A stretch of 64,000 nt of DNA. Origin: Camelus bactrianus. Its lineage: Eukaryota; Chordata; Mammalia; Artiodactyla; Camelidae. The position numbers and the translations under genes are program-made. Below are positions 1 through 11,100 of the stretch, one piece after another (the stretch's first letter is position 1; each line of letters opens with the position of its first letter). The notes beneath the pieces are model-generated. The model had not been told where the DNA came from and made no database searches. It saw only the letters and a program-made list of their open reading frames with translations. The stretch spans positions 3,224,001 to 3,288,000 of the forward strand of contig NW_027413959.1 in NCBI RefSeq assembly GCF_048773025.1, read 5' to 3'.

Positions 1-59
1 GCAGCACCCGGGATCTCCTAGGAGCCCTTCGAGTTTCTTCCCCGAATCCCTCCAACTGC

Positions 60-87
60 GGGCTGCCGGGGAAAGGCGGGGGTTGGG
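60..87 (+). other. G-quadruplex motif in A/C-type monomers (representative)
   Basis: The G-rich tract reads as four G-runs in the pattern G3-N5-G4-N6-G5-N2-G3 over 28 nt, which fits the standard four-tract quadruplex rule with loops of seven or fewer. It recurs at the same phase in type A and C monomers. Folding is inferred from pattern only. Confidence 0.7.
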
Positions 88-112
88 CTGGAAACTCAGG
101 TAGCATCTAGTG

Positions 113-133
113 CCTCCCCATGGACAGGGGAGG
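113..133 (+). other. CCTCCCC/GGGGAGG hairpin (representative)
   Basis: A perfect 7-bp inverted repeat flanks the 7-nt loop ATGGACA, and the loop side overlaps the NcoI palindrome CCATGG. The stem can extend by a G-T wobble and a T-A pair. In units ending ACAAGGGAGG the stem is six pairs with a longer loop. The element is present at the same phase in nearly every monomer, with GACAGTGGAGG and GACAGGGCAGG as recurrent weakened variants. Confidence 0.75.
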
Positions 134-325
134 TAATTAGCGGACTTCCCCCTGCCAGGGAACACCTGTGACACCAGGCAGCTGCGTGGAGGGCGGCCCC
201 GAACCTCCCACACACAGTCAGCCGTGTTCCGGAATTCTGAGTGTGGGGAGGTTCCGTCTTCTCTCTGCAGCACCCGGGATCTCCTAGGAGCCCTTCGAGA
301 GTCTTCCCCGAGTCCCTCCCAGTGC

Positions 326-353
326 GGGCAGCCAGGGAAAGGCGGGGTTTGGG
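326..353 (+). other. G-quadruplex motif in E-type monomers (representative)
   Basis: The equivalent tract in type E is G3-N6-G3-N6-G4-N3-G3 over 28 nt. The sequence between the runs differs from types A and C, yet four runs are kept. Types B and D have three runs only. Confidence 0.65.
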
Positions 354-486
354 CTGGAAACGCAGGTAGCATCTAGTGCCTCCCCATGGACAGGGGAGGT
401 ATTTAGCGGAATTCCCCCTGCCAGCGAACACCTGTGACACCAGGCAGCTGCGTGGAGTGCGGCCCTAAACCTCACCCAGACAGTCA

Positions 487-492
487 CACGTG
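487..492. promoter_or_regulatory. CACGTG E-box-like palindrome of E-type dyads (16 seen)
   Basis: CACGTG lies inside ACACGTGT in the loop of the dyad. I find it at 487, 2881, 4477, 6339, 9265, 11127, 12988, 25753, 28413, 30539, 30805, 36920, 39309, 43295, 47547 and 51003. The copy at 12988 has CACGTGG and so loses the outer pair. CACGTG is the canonical site of bHLH-zip factors such as USF and MYC/MAX. Binding in this array is untested. Confidence 0.5.
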
Positions 493-798
493 TTCCGGAA
501 TTCTGAGGGTGGGGAGGTTCCGTCTTCTGTCTGCAGCACCCGGGTTCTCCTAGGAGCCTTTCGAGTGTCTTCCCCCAGTCCCTCCCTTTGCGGGCTGCCA
601 GGGAAAGTAGGGGGTTGGGCTGGAAAAGCAGGTAGCATCTTGTGCCTCCCCATGGACAATGGAGGTAATTAGCGGACTTCCCCCTGCCAGGGAACACCTG
701 TGACACCAGGCAGCTGCGTGGAGGGCGGCCCCGAACCTCCCCCACACAGTCAACCGTGTTCCGGAATTCTGAGTGTGGGGAGGTTCCGTCTTCTGTCT

Positions 799-1064
799 GC
801 AGCACCCGGGATCTCCTAGTAGCCCTTCGAGTGTCTTCCCAGAGTCCCTCCCTGTGCGGGCTGCCGGGGAAAGGAGGGGGTTGTGCTGGAAACGCAGGTA
901 GCATCTAGTGCCTCCCCATGGACAGGGAAGGTAATCAGCGGAATTCCACCTGCCAGGGAACACCTGTGACACAAGGCAGCTGCGTGGAGGGCGGCCCCGA
1001 ACCTCCCCCACACAGTCATCCGTGTTCCGGAATTCTGAGTGTGGGGAGGTTCCGTCTTCTGTCT
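799..1064 (+). repeat. Representative type D satellite monomer
   Basis: Type D has GGATCTCC, the segment TTCCCAGAGTCCCTCCCTG, GGAAAGGAGGGGGTTGTGCTGG, GAAACGCAGG and ATCTAGTG. It is often followed by ACACAAGGCAG in the next segment. Its G-rich tract loses the last G-run (TTGTG instead of TTGGG). A variant with AGCCATTCCAG replacing AGCCCTTCGAG recurs in several blocks, for example near 1615, 5340, 7470, 13590, 14930 and 18110. Confidence 0.8.
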
Positions 1065-1330
1065 GCAGCACCCGGGTTCTCCTAGGAGCCTTTCGAGTGT
1101 CTTCTCCCAGTCCCTCCCTGTGCGGGCTGCCGGGGAAAGGCGGGGGTTGGGCTGGAAAATCAGGTAGCATCTTGTGCCTCCCCATGGACAAGGGAGGTAA
1201 TTAGCGGAATTCCCCCTTCCAGGGAACACCTGTGACACCAGGCAGCTGCGTGGAGGGCGGCCCCGAACCTCCCCCACACAGTCAACCGTGTTCCGGAATT
1301 CTGAGTGTGGGGAGGTTCCCTCTTATGTCT
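1065..1330 (+). repeat. Representative type C satellite monomer
   Basis: Type C has GTTCTCCTAGGAGCCTTTCG, CCCAGTCC followed by CTCCCTGTG or GTCCCTGTG, a G-rich tract like type A, and GAAAAGCAGG with ATCTTGTG. It shares its right half with type B and its G-rich tract with type A, so it looks like a mosaic of the two or their common ancestor. It is frequent at 1-13 kb and 36-54 kb. Confidence 0.8.
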
Positions 1331-2178
1331 GCAGCACCCGGGTTCACCTAGGAGCCCTTCGAGTGTCTTCCCCAATTCCCTCACTGTGCGGGCTGCCGGG
1401 GAATGGCGGAGGTTGGGCTGGAAAAGCAGGTAGCATCTTGTGCCTCCCCATGGACAAGGGAGGTAATTAGCGGACTTCCCCCTGCCAGGGAACACCTGTG
1501 ACACCAGGCAGCTGCGTGGAGGGCGGCCCCGAACCTCCCCCACACAGTCAACCGTGTTCCGGAATTCTGAGTGTGGGGAGGTTCCGTCTTCTGTCTGCAG
1601 CACCCGGGATCTCCTAGGAGCCATTCCAGTGTCTTCCCAGAGTCCCTCCCTGTGCGGGCTGCCGGGGAAAGGAGGGGGTTGTGCTGGAAACGCAGGTAGC
1701 ATCTAGTGCCTCCCCATGGACAGGGGAGGTAAATAGCGGACTTCCACCTGCCAGGGAACACCTGTGACACCAGGAAGCTGCGTGGAGGGCGGCCCCGAAC
1801 ATCCCCCACACAGTCAGCCGTGTTCCGGAATTCTGAGTGTGGGGAGGTTCCGTCTTCTGTCTGCAGCACCCGGGTTCACCTAGGAGCCCTTCGAGTGTCT
1901 TCCCCCAGTCCCTCACTGTGCGGGCTTCCGGGCAATGGCGGAGGTTGGGATCGAAAAGCAGGTAGCATCTTGTGCCTCCGCATGGACAAGGTAGGTAATT
2001 AGCGGACTTCCCCCTGCCAGGGAACACCTGTGACACCAGGCAGCTGCGTGGAGGGCGGCCCCGAACCACCCCCACACAGTCAGCCGTGTTCCGGAATTCT
2101 GAGTGTGGGGAGGTTCCGTCTTCTGTCTGCAGCACCCGGGATCTCCTAGGAGCCCTTCGAGTGTCTTCCCCGAATCCC

Positions 2179-5020
2179 TCCCTGTGCGGGCTGCCGGGGA
2201 AAGGAGGGGGTTGTGCTGGAAACGCAGGTAGCATCTTGTGCCTCCCCATGGACAGGGGAGGTAATTAACGGACTTCCACCTGCCAGGGAACAACTGTGAC
2301 ACAAGGCAGCTGCGTGGAGGGCGGCCCCGAACCTCCCCCACACAGTCATCCGTGTTCCGGAATTCTGAGTGTCTGGAGGTTCCGTCTTCTGTCTGCAGCA
2401 CCCGGATTCTCCTAGGAGCCTTTCGAGTGTCTTCCCCCAGTCCCTCCCTGTGCGGGCTGCCGGGGAAAGGCGGGGGTTTGGCTGGAAACTCAGGTAGCAT
2501 CTTGTGCCTCCCCATGGACAGGGGAGGTAATTAGCGGTCTTCCCCCTGCCAGGGAACACCTGTGACACCAGTCAGCTGCGTACACGTCGGCCCCAAAACT
2601 CGACCACACAGTCAGCCGTGTTCCGGAATTCTGAGTGTGGGGAGATTCCGTCTTCTGTCTGCAGCACCCGGGATCTCCTAGGAGCCCTTCGAGAGTCTTC
2701 CCCGAGTCCCTCCCAGTGCGGGCAGCCAGGGAAAGGCGGGGTTTGGGCTGGAAACGCAGGTAGCATCTAGTGCCTCCCCATGGACAGGGGAGGTATTTAG
2801 CGGAATTCCCCCTGCCAGCGAACACCTGTGACACCAGGCAGCTGCGTGGAGTGCGGCCCTAAACCTCACCCACACAGTCACACGTGTTCCGGAATTCTGA
2901 GTGTGGGCAGGTTCCGTCTTCTGTCTGCAGCACCCGGGTTCTCCTAGGAGACTTTCGAGTGTCTTCCCCCAGTCCCTCCCTTTGCGGGCTGCCAGGGAAA
3001 GTAGGGGGTTGGGCTCGAAAAGCAGGTAGCATCTTGTGCCTCCCCATGGACAAGGGAGGTAATTAGCGGACTTCCCCCTGCCAGGGAACACCTGTGACAC
3101 CAGGCAGCTGCGTGGAGGGCGGCCCCGAACCTCCCCCACACAGTCAGCCGTGTTCCGGAATTCTGAGTGTGGGGAGGTTCCGTCTTCTGTCTGCAGCACC
3201 CGGGATCTGCTAGGAGCCATTCGAGTGTCTTCCCCGAATCCCTCCCACTGCGGGCTGCCGGTGAAAGGAGGGGGTTGTGCTGGAAAAGCAGGTAGCATCT
3301 TGTGCCTCCCCATGGACAGGGGAGGTAATTAGCGGACTTCCCCCTGCCACGGAACACCTGTGACACCAGGCAGCTGCGTGGAGGGCGGCCCCGAACCTCC
3401 CCCACACAGTCAGCCGTGTTCCGGAATTCTGAGTGTGGGGAGGTTCCGTCTTATGTCTGCAGCACCCGGGTTCACCTAGGAGCCCTTCGAGTGTCTTCCC
3501 CCAGTCCCTCACTGTGCGGGTTGCCGGGAAATGGCGGAGGTTGTGCTCGAAAAGCAGGTAGCATCTTGTGCCTCCCCATGGACATGGGAGTTAATTAGCG
3601 GAATTCCCCCTGCCAGGGAACACCTGTGACACCAGGCAGCTGCGTGGAGGGCGGCCCCGAACCTCCCCCACACAGTCAACCGTGTTCCGGAATTCTGAGT
3701 GTGGGGAGGTTCCGTCTTCTGTCTTCAGCACCCGGGATCTCCTAGTAGCCCTTCGAGTGTCTTCCCAGAGTCCCTCCCTGTGCGGGCTGCCGGGGAAAGG
3801 AGGGGGTTGTGCTGGAAACGCAGGTAGCATCTAGTGCCTCCCCATGGACAGGGGAGGTAATCAGCGGAATTCCACCTGCCAGGGAACACCTGTGACACAA
3901 TGCAGCTGCGTGGAGGGCGGCCCCGAACCTCCCCCACACAGTCATCCGTGTTCCGGAATTCTGAGTGTGGGGAGGTTCCGTCTTCTGTCTGCAGCACCCG
4001 GGTTCTCCTAGGAGCCTTTCGAGTGTCTTCCCCCAGTCCCTCCCTGTGCGGGCTGCCGGGGAAAGGCGGGGGTTGGGCTGGAAACTCAGGTAGCATCTTG
4101 TGCCTCCCCATGGACAGGGGAGGTAATTAGCGGTCTTCCCCCTGCCAGGGAACACCTGTGACACCAGTCAGCTGCGTACACGTCGGCCCCAAAACTCGAC
4201 CACACAGTCAGCCGTGTTCCGGAATTCTGAGTGTGGGGAGATTCCGTCTTCTGTCTGCAGCACCCGGGATCTCCTAGGAGCCCTTCGAGAGTCTTCCCCG
4301 AGTCCCTCCCAGTGCGGGCAGCCAGAGAAAGGCGGGGTTTGGGCTGGAAACGCAGGTAGCATCTAGTGCCTCCCCATGGACAGGGGAGGTATTTAGCGGA
4401 ATTCATCCTGCCAGCGAACACCTGTGACACCAGGCAGCTGCGTGGAGTGCGGCCCTAAACCTCACCCACACAGTCACACGTGTTCCGGAATTCTGAGTGT
4501 GGGCAGGTTCCGTCTTCTGTCTGCAGCACCCGGGTTCTCCTAGGAGCCTTTCGAGTGTCTACCCCCAGTCCCTCCCTTTGCGGGCTGCCAGGGAAAGTAG
4601 GGGGTTGGGCTGGAAAAGCAGGTAGCATCTTGTGCCTCCCCATGGACAAGGGAGGTAATTAGCGGACTTCCCCCTGCCAGGGAACACCTGTGACACCAGG
4701 CAGCTGCGTGGGGGGCGGCCCCGAACCTCCCCCACACAGTCAGCCGTGTTCCGGAATTCTGAGTGTGGGGAGGTTCCGTCTTCTGTCTGCAGCACCCGGG
4801 ATCTGCTAGGAGCCCTTCGAGTGTCTTCCCCGAATCCCTCCCACTGCGGGCTGCCGGTGAAAGGAGGGGGTTGTGCTGGAAAAGCAGGTAGCATCTTGTG
4901 CCTCCCCATGGACAAGGGAGGTAATTAGCGGACTTCCCCCTTCCAGGGAACACCTGAGACACCAGGCAGCTGCGTGGAGGACGGCCCCGAACCTCCCCCA
5001 CACAGTCAACCGTGTTCCGG
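2179..5020 (+). repeat. Six-monomer tandem duplication (1596 bp)
   Basis: Segment about 2300-3420 matches about 3896-5015 at a shift of 1596 bp (6 x 266). Both copies contain the unusual dyad GTCAGCTGCGTACACGTCGG with CTCGACCACAC (near 2575 and 4171), a type E unit with GTGGGCAGG, and a C-type unit. A handful of substitutions separate them, such as GGAATTCCCC against GGAATTCATC near 2805 and 4400. The monomers at 3430-3895 between the copies are ordinary B and D types. Confidence 0.8.
3127..3180 (+). other. Long dyad symmetry around TTCCGGAA (representative)
   Basis: The left arm (3127-3147) and right arm (3163-3180) pair over 18 bp as blocks of 10 (GAACCTCCCC with GGGGAGGTTC), 4 (ACAC with GTGT) and 4 (TCAG with CTGA). 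Two small bulges in the left arm, one C and AG, interrupt the stem. The 15-nt loop holds the perfect palindrome TTCCGGAA at 3153-3160. Most monomers keep this dyad; common variants are TCAA or TCAT for TCAG, and TTCAGGAA in the loop. Short dyads are known to be enriched in centromeric satellites that lack CENP-B sites; a role here is inference. Confidence 0.75.
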
Positions 5021-5852
5021 AATTCTGAGTTTGGGGAGGTTCCCTCTTATGTCTGCAGCACCCGGGTTCACCTAGGAGCCCTTCGAGTGTCTTCCCCAAG
5101 TCCCTCACTGTGCGGGCTGCCGGGGAATGGCGGAGGTTGGGCTGGAAAAGCAGGTAGCATCTTGTGCCTCCCCATGGACAAGGGAGGTAATTAGCGGACT
5201 TCCCCCTGCCAGGGAACACCTGTGACACCAGGCAGCTGCGTGGAGGGCGGCCCCGAACCTCCCCCACACAGTCAGCCGTGTTCCGGAATTCTGAGTGTGG
5301 GAAGGTTCCGTCTTCTGTCTGCAGCACCCGGGATCTCCTAGGAGCCATTCCAGTGTCTTCCCAGAGTCCCTCCCTGTGCGGGCTGCCGGGGAAAGGAGGG
5401 GGTTGTGCTGGAAACGCAGGTAGCATCTAGTGCCTCCCCATGGACAGGGGAGGTAATTAGCGGACTTCCACCTGCCAGGGAACACCTGTGACACCAGGAA
5501 GCTGCGTGGAGGGCGACCCCGAACCTCCCCCACACAGTCAGCCGTGTTCCGAAATTCTGAGTGTGGGGAGGTTCCGTCTTCTGTCTGCAGCACCCGGGTT
5601 CTCCTAGGAGCCCTTCGAGTGTCTTCCCCCAGTCCCTCACTGTGCGGGCTGCCGGGCAATGGCGGAGGTTGGGATCGAAAAGCAGGTAGCATCTTGTGCC
5701 TCCGCATGGACAAGGGAGGTAATTAGCGGACTTCCCCCTGCCAGGGAACACCTGTGACACCAGGCAGCTGCGTGGAGGGCGGCCCCGAACCACCCCCACA
5801 CAGTCAGCCGTGTTCCGGAATTCTGAGTGTGGGGAGGTTCCGTCTTCTGTCT
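5021..5852 (+). repeat. Partial alpha block (right half), shift 3724
   Basis: These three to four monomers match about 1297-2128 at a shift of 3724 bp (14 x 266). They include the marker unit with GGGATCGAAAAG and CCTCCGCATGG (near 5672-5707). The next unit is the start of alpha copy 2, so the alpha right half is followed directly by a new alpha left half here. Confidence 0.75.
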
Positions 5853-8170
5853 GCAGCACCCGGGATCTCCTAGGAGCCCTTCGAGTTTCTTCCCCGAATC
5901 CCTCCAACTGCGGGCTGCCGGGGAAAGGCGGGGGTTGGGCTGGAAACTCAGGTAGCATCTAGTGCCTCCCCATGGACAGGGGAGGTAATTAGCGGACTTC
6001 CCCCTGCCAGGGAACACCTGTGACACCAGGCAGCTGCGTGGAGGGCGGCCCCGAACCTCCCACACACAGTCAGCCGTGTTCCGGAATTCTGAGTGTGGGG
6101 AGGTTCCGTCTTCTCTCTGCAGCACCCGGGATCTCCTAGGAGCCCTTCGAGAGTCTTCCCCGAGTCCCTCCCAGTGCGGGCAGCCAGGGAAAGGCGGGGT
6201 TTGGGCTGGAAACGCAGGTAGCATCTAGTGCCTCCCCATGGACAGGGGAGGTATTTAGCGGAATTCCCCCTGCCAGCGAACACCTGTGACACCAGGCAGC
6301 TGCGTGGAGTGCGGCCCTAAACCTCACCCAGACAGTCACACGTGTTCCGGAATTCTGAGGGTGGGGAGGTTCCGTCTTCTGTCTGCAGCACCCGGGTTCT
6401 CCTAGGAGCCTTTCGAGTGTCTTCCCCCAGTCCCTCCCTTTGCGGGCTGCCAGGGAAAGTAGGGGGTTGGGCTGGAAAAGCAGGTAGCATCTTGTGCCTC
6501 CCCATGGACAAGGGAGGTAATTAGCGGACTTCCCCCTGCCAGGGAACACCTGTGACACCAAGCAGCTGCGTGGAGGGCGGCCCCGAACCTCCCCCACACA
6601 GTCAACCGTGTTCCGGAATTCTGAGTGTGGGGAGGTTCCGTCTTCTGTCTGCAGCACCCGGGATCTCCTAGTAGCCCTTCGAGTGTCTTCCCAGAGTCCC
6701 TCCCTGTGCGGGCTGCCGGGGAAAGGAGGGGGTTGTGCTGGAAACGCAGGTAGCATCTAGTGCCTCCCCATGGACAGGGAAGGTAATCAGCGGAATTCCA
6801 CCTGCCAGGGAACACCTGTGACACAAGGCAGCTGCGTGGAGGGCGGCCCCGAACCTCCCCCACACAGTCATCCGTGTTCCGGAATTCTGAGTGTGGGGAG
6901 GTTCCGTCTTCTGTCTGCAGCACCCGGGTTCTCCTAGGAGCCTTTCGAGTGTCTTCTCCCAGTCCCTCCCTGTGCGGGCTGCCGGGGAAAGGCGGGGGTT
7001 GGGCTGGAAAATCAGGTAGCATCTTGTGCCTCCCCATGGACAAGGGAGGTAATTAGCGGAATTCCCCCTTCCAGGGAACACCTGTGACACCAGGCAGCTG
7101 CGTGGAGGGCGGCCCCGAACCTCCCCCACACAGTCAACCGTGTTCCGGAATTCTGAGTGTGGGGAGGTTCCCTCTTATGTCTGCAGCACCCGGGTTCACC
7201 TAGGAGCCCTTCGAGTGTCTTCCCCAATTCCCTCACTGTGCGGGCTGCCGGGGAATGGCGGAGGTTGGGCTGGAAAAGCAGGTAGCATCTTGTGCCTCCC
7301 CATGGACAAGGGAGGTAATTAGCGGACTTCCCCCTGCCAGGGAACACCTGTGACACCAGGCAGCTGCGTGGAGGGCGGCCCCGAACCTCCCCCACACAGT
7401 CAACCGTGTTCCGGAATTCTGAGTGTGGGGAGGTTCCGTCTTCTGTCTGCAGCACCCGGGATCTCCTAGGAGCCATTCCAGTGTCTTCCCAGAGTCCCTC
7501 CCTGTGCGGGCTGCCGGGGAAAGGAGGGGGTTGTGCTGGAAACGCAGGTAGCATCTAGTGCCTCCCCATGGACAGGGGAGGTAATTAGCGGACTTCCACC
7601 TGCCAGGGAACAACTGTGACACCAGGAAGCTGCGTGGAGGGCGGCCCCGAACATCCCCCACACAGTCAGCCGTGTTCCGGAATTCTGAGTGTGGGGAGGT
7701 TCCGTCTTCTGTCTGCAGCACCCGGGTTCACCTAGGAGCCCTTCGAGTGTCTTCCCCCAGTCCCTCACTGTGCGGGCTTCCGGGCAATGGCGGAGGTTGG
7801 GATCGAAAAGCAGGTAGCATCTTGTGCCTCCGCATGGACAAGGTAGGTAATTAGCGGACTTCCCCCTGCCAGGGAACACCTGTGACACCAGGCAGCTGCG
7901 TGGAGGGCGGCCCCGAACCACCCCCACACAGTCAGCCGTGTTCCGGAATTCTGAGTGTGGGGAGGTTCCGTCTTCTGTCTGCAGCACCCGGGATCTCCTA
8001 GGAGCCCTTCGAGTGTCTTCCCCGAATCCCTCCAACTGCGGGCTGCCGGGGAAAGGCGGGGGTTGGGCTGGAAATTCAGGTAGCATCTAGTGCCTCCCCA
8101 TGGACAGGGGAGGTAATTAGCGGACTTCCCCCTGCCAGGGAACAACTGTGACACCAGGCAGCTGCGTGGA
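5853..8170 (+). repeat. Alpha HOR block, copy 2
   Basis: This copy matches copy 1 over 5853-8030 (shift 5852) and copy 3 over about 6130-8170 (shift 4788, later 4787). It is the most complete of the three. The GGGATCGAAAAG marker monomer is near 7801. After about 8030 it runs into A-type units shared with copy 3 but not copy 1. Confidence 0.85.
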
Positions 8171-11100
8171 GGGCGGCCCCGAACCTCCCCCACACAGTCA
8201 GCCGTGTTCCGGAATTCTGAGTGTGGGGAGGTTCCGTCTTATGTCTGCAGCACCCGGGTTCACCTAGGAGCCCTTCGTGTGTCTTCCCCCTGTCCCTCAC
8301 TGTGCGGGCTGCCGGGGAATGGCGGATGTTGGGCTGGAAAAGCAGGTAGCATCTTGTGCCTCCCCATGGACAAGGGAGGTAATTAGCGGACTTCCCCCTG
8401 CCAGGGAACACCTGTGACACCAGGCAGCTGCGTGGAGGGCGGCCCCGAAATTCCCCCACACAGTCAACCGTGTTCCGGAATTCTGAGTGTGGGGAGGTTC
8501 CGTCTTCTGTCTGCAGCACCCGGGATCTCCTAGGAGCCCTTCGAGTGTCTTCCCCGAATCCCTCCAACTGCGGGCTGCCGGGGAAAGGCGGGGGTTGGGC
8601 TGGAAACTCAGGTAGCATCTAGTGCCTCCCCATGGACAGGGGAGGTAATTAGCGGACTTCCCCCTGCCAGGGAACACCTGTGACACCAGGCAGCTGCGTG
8701 GAGGGCGGCCCCGAACCTCCCACACACAGTCAGCCGTGTTCCGGAATTCTGAGTGTGGGGAGGTTCCGTCTTCTGTCTGCAGCACCCGGGATCTCCTAGG
8801 AGCCCTTCGAGAGTCTTCCCCGAGTCCCTCCCAGTGCGGGCAGCCGGGGAACTGCGGGGGTTGGGCTGGAAACTCAGGTAGCATCTAGTGCCTCCCCATG
8901 GACAGTGGAGGTAATTAGCGGTCTTCTCCCTGCCAGGGAACACCTGTGACACCAGTCAGCTGCGTACACGGCGGCCCCAAACCTCGACCACACAGTCAGC
9001 CGTGTTCCGGAATTCTGAGTGTGGGGAGATTCCGTCTTCTGTCTGCAGCACCTTGGATCTCCTAGGAGCCCTTCGAGAGTCTTCCCCGAGTCCCTCCCAG
9101 TGCGGGCAGCCAGGGAAAGGCGGGGTTTGGGCTGGAAACGCAGGTAGCATCTAGTGCCTCCCCATGGACAGGGGAGGTATTTAGCGGAATTCCCCCTGCC
9201 AGCGAACACCTGTGACACCAGGCAGCTGCGTGGAGTGCGGCCCTAAACCTCACCCAGACAGTCACACGTGTTCCGGAATTCTGAGGGTGGGGAGGTTCCG
9301 TCTTCTGTCTGCAGCACCCGGGATCTCCTAGGAGCCATTCCAGTGTCTTCCCAGAGTCCCTCCCTGTGCGGGCTGCCGGGGAAAGGAGGGGGTTGGCCTG
9401 GAAACGCAGGTAGCATCTAGTGCCTCCCCATGGACAGGGGAGGTAATTAGCGGACTTCCACCTGCCAGGGAACACCTGTGACACCAAGCAGATGCGTGGA
9501 GGGCGGCCCCGAACCTCCCCCACACAGTCAGCCGTGTTCCGGAATTCTGAGTGTGGGGAGGTTCCGTCTTATGTCTGCAGCACCCGGGTTCACCTAGGAG
9601 CCCTTCGAGTGTCTTCCCCCAGTCCCTCACTGTTCGGGCTGCCGGGGAATGGCGGGGGTTGGGCTGGAAAAGCAGGTAGCATCTTGTGCCTCCCCATGGA
9701 CAGGGGAGGTAATTAGCGGACTTCCCCCTGCCAGGGAACACCTGTGACACCAGGCAGCTGCGTGGAAAGCGGCCCCGAACCTCCCCCACACAGTCAGCCG
9801 TGTTCCGGTATTCTGAGTGTGGGGAGGTTCCTTCTTCTGTCTGCAGCACCCGGGATCTCCTAGGAGCCCTTCGAGTGTCTTCCCAGAGTCCCTCCCTGTG
9901 CGGGCTGCCGGGGAAAGGAGGGGGTTGTGCTGGAAACGTAGGTAGCATCTAGTGCCTCCCCATGGACAGGGGAGGTAATTAGCGGACTTCCCCCTGCCAG
10001 GGAACACCTGTGACACCAGGCAGCTGCGTGGAGGGCGGCCCCGAACCTCCCCCACACAGTCAGCCGTGTTCCGGAATTCTGAGTGTGGGGAGGTTCCGTC
10101 TTATGTCTGCAGCACCCGGGTTCACCTAGGAGCCCTTCGTGTGTCTTCCCCCTGTCCCTCACTGTGCGGGCTGCCGGGGAATGGCGGATGTTGGGCTGGA
10201 AAAGCAGGTAGCATCTTGTGCCTCCCCATGGACAAGGGAGGTAATTAGCGGACTTCCCCCTGCCAGGGAACACCTGTGACACCAGGCAGATGCGTGGAGG
10301 GCGGCCCCGAAATTCCCCCACACAGTCAACCGTGTTCCGGAATTCTGAGTGTGGGGAGGTTCCGTCTTCTGTCTGCAGCACCCGGGATCTCCTAGGAGCC
10401 CTTCGAGTGTCTTCCCCGAATCCCTCCAACTGCGGGCTGCCGGGGAAAGGCGGGGGTTGGGCTGGAAACTCAGGTAGCATCTAGTGCCTCCCCATGGACA
10501 GGGGAGGTAATTAGCGGACTTCCCCCTGCCAGGGAACACCTGTGACACCAGGCAGCTGCGTGGAGGGCGGCCCCGAACCTCCCACACACAGTCAGCCGTG
10601 TTCCGGAATTCTGAGTGTGGGGAGGTTCCGTCTTCTGTCTGCAGCACCCGGGATCTCCTAGGAGCCCTTCGAGAGTCTTCCCCGAGTCCCTCCCAGTGCG
10701 GGCAGCCGGGGAACTGCGGGGGTTGGGCTGGAAACTCAGGTAGCATCTAGTGCCTCCCCATGGACAGTGGAGGTAATTAGCGGTCTTCTCCCTGCCAGGG
10801 AACACCTGTGACACCAGTCAGCTGCGTACACGGCGGCCCCAAACCTCGACCACACAGTCAGCCGTGTTCCGGAATTCTGAGTGTGGGGAGATTCCGTCTT
10901 CTGTCTGCAGCACCTTGGATCTCCTAGGAGCCCTTCGAGAGTCTTACCCGAGTCCCTCCCAGTGCGGGCAGCCAGGGAAAGGCGGGGTTTGGGCTGGAAA
11001 CGCAGGTAGCATCTAGTGCCTCCCCATGGACAGGGGAGGTATTTAGCGGAATTCCCCCTGCCAGCGAACACCTGTGACACCAGGCAGCTGCGTGGAGTGC

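Larger units (their letters stand above)
267..532 (+). repeat. Representative type E satellite monomer, with CACGTG in its dyad
   Basis: Type E has CTTCGAGAGTCTTCCCCGAG, CTCCCAGTGCGGGCAGCCAG, GGCGGGGTTTGGG, and GGTATTTAGCGG in place of GGTAATTAGCGG. Its right end is the most diverged of any subfamily: TGCGGCCCTAAACCTCACCC then ACAGTCACACGTGTTCC, giving the palindrome ACACGTGT. Units of this kind cluster at 0.4-13 kb, 25-31 kb and 36-51 kb. In this example the dyad's left arm is CTCACCCAGACAG rather than CTCCCCCACACAG. Confidence 0.85.
1..2178 (+). repeat. Alpha HOR block, copy 1 (cut by window edge)
   Basis: About eight monomers match 5853-8030 at a shift of 5852 bp, exactly 22 monomers, with only scattered single-base differences (for example ACAATGGAGG here against ACAAGGGAGG there). 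The order is A, E, C, D, C, B, D, then a distinctive B-like unit with GGGATCGAAAAG and CCTCCGCATGG near 1949-1985. Similarity stops at about 2178, where this copy continues as CTCCCTGTG and the other as CTCCAACTG. The left edge is unknown. Confidence 0.85.

Noticed and set aside
470-480. Telomere-like CCCTAAACC in E-type monomers
   Set aside because: It occurs once per unit, without tandem copies, and is explained as a subfamily variant of CCCCGAACC.
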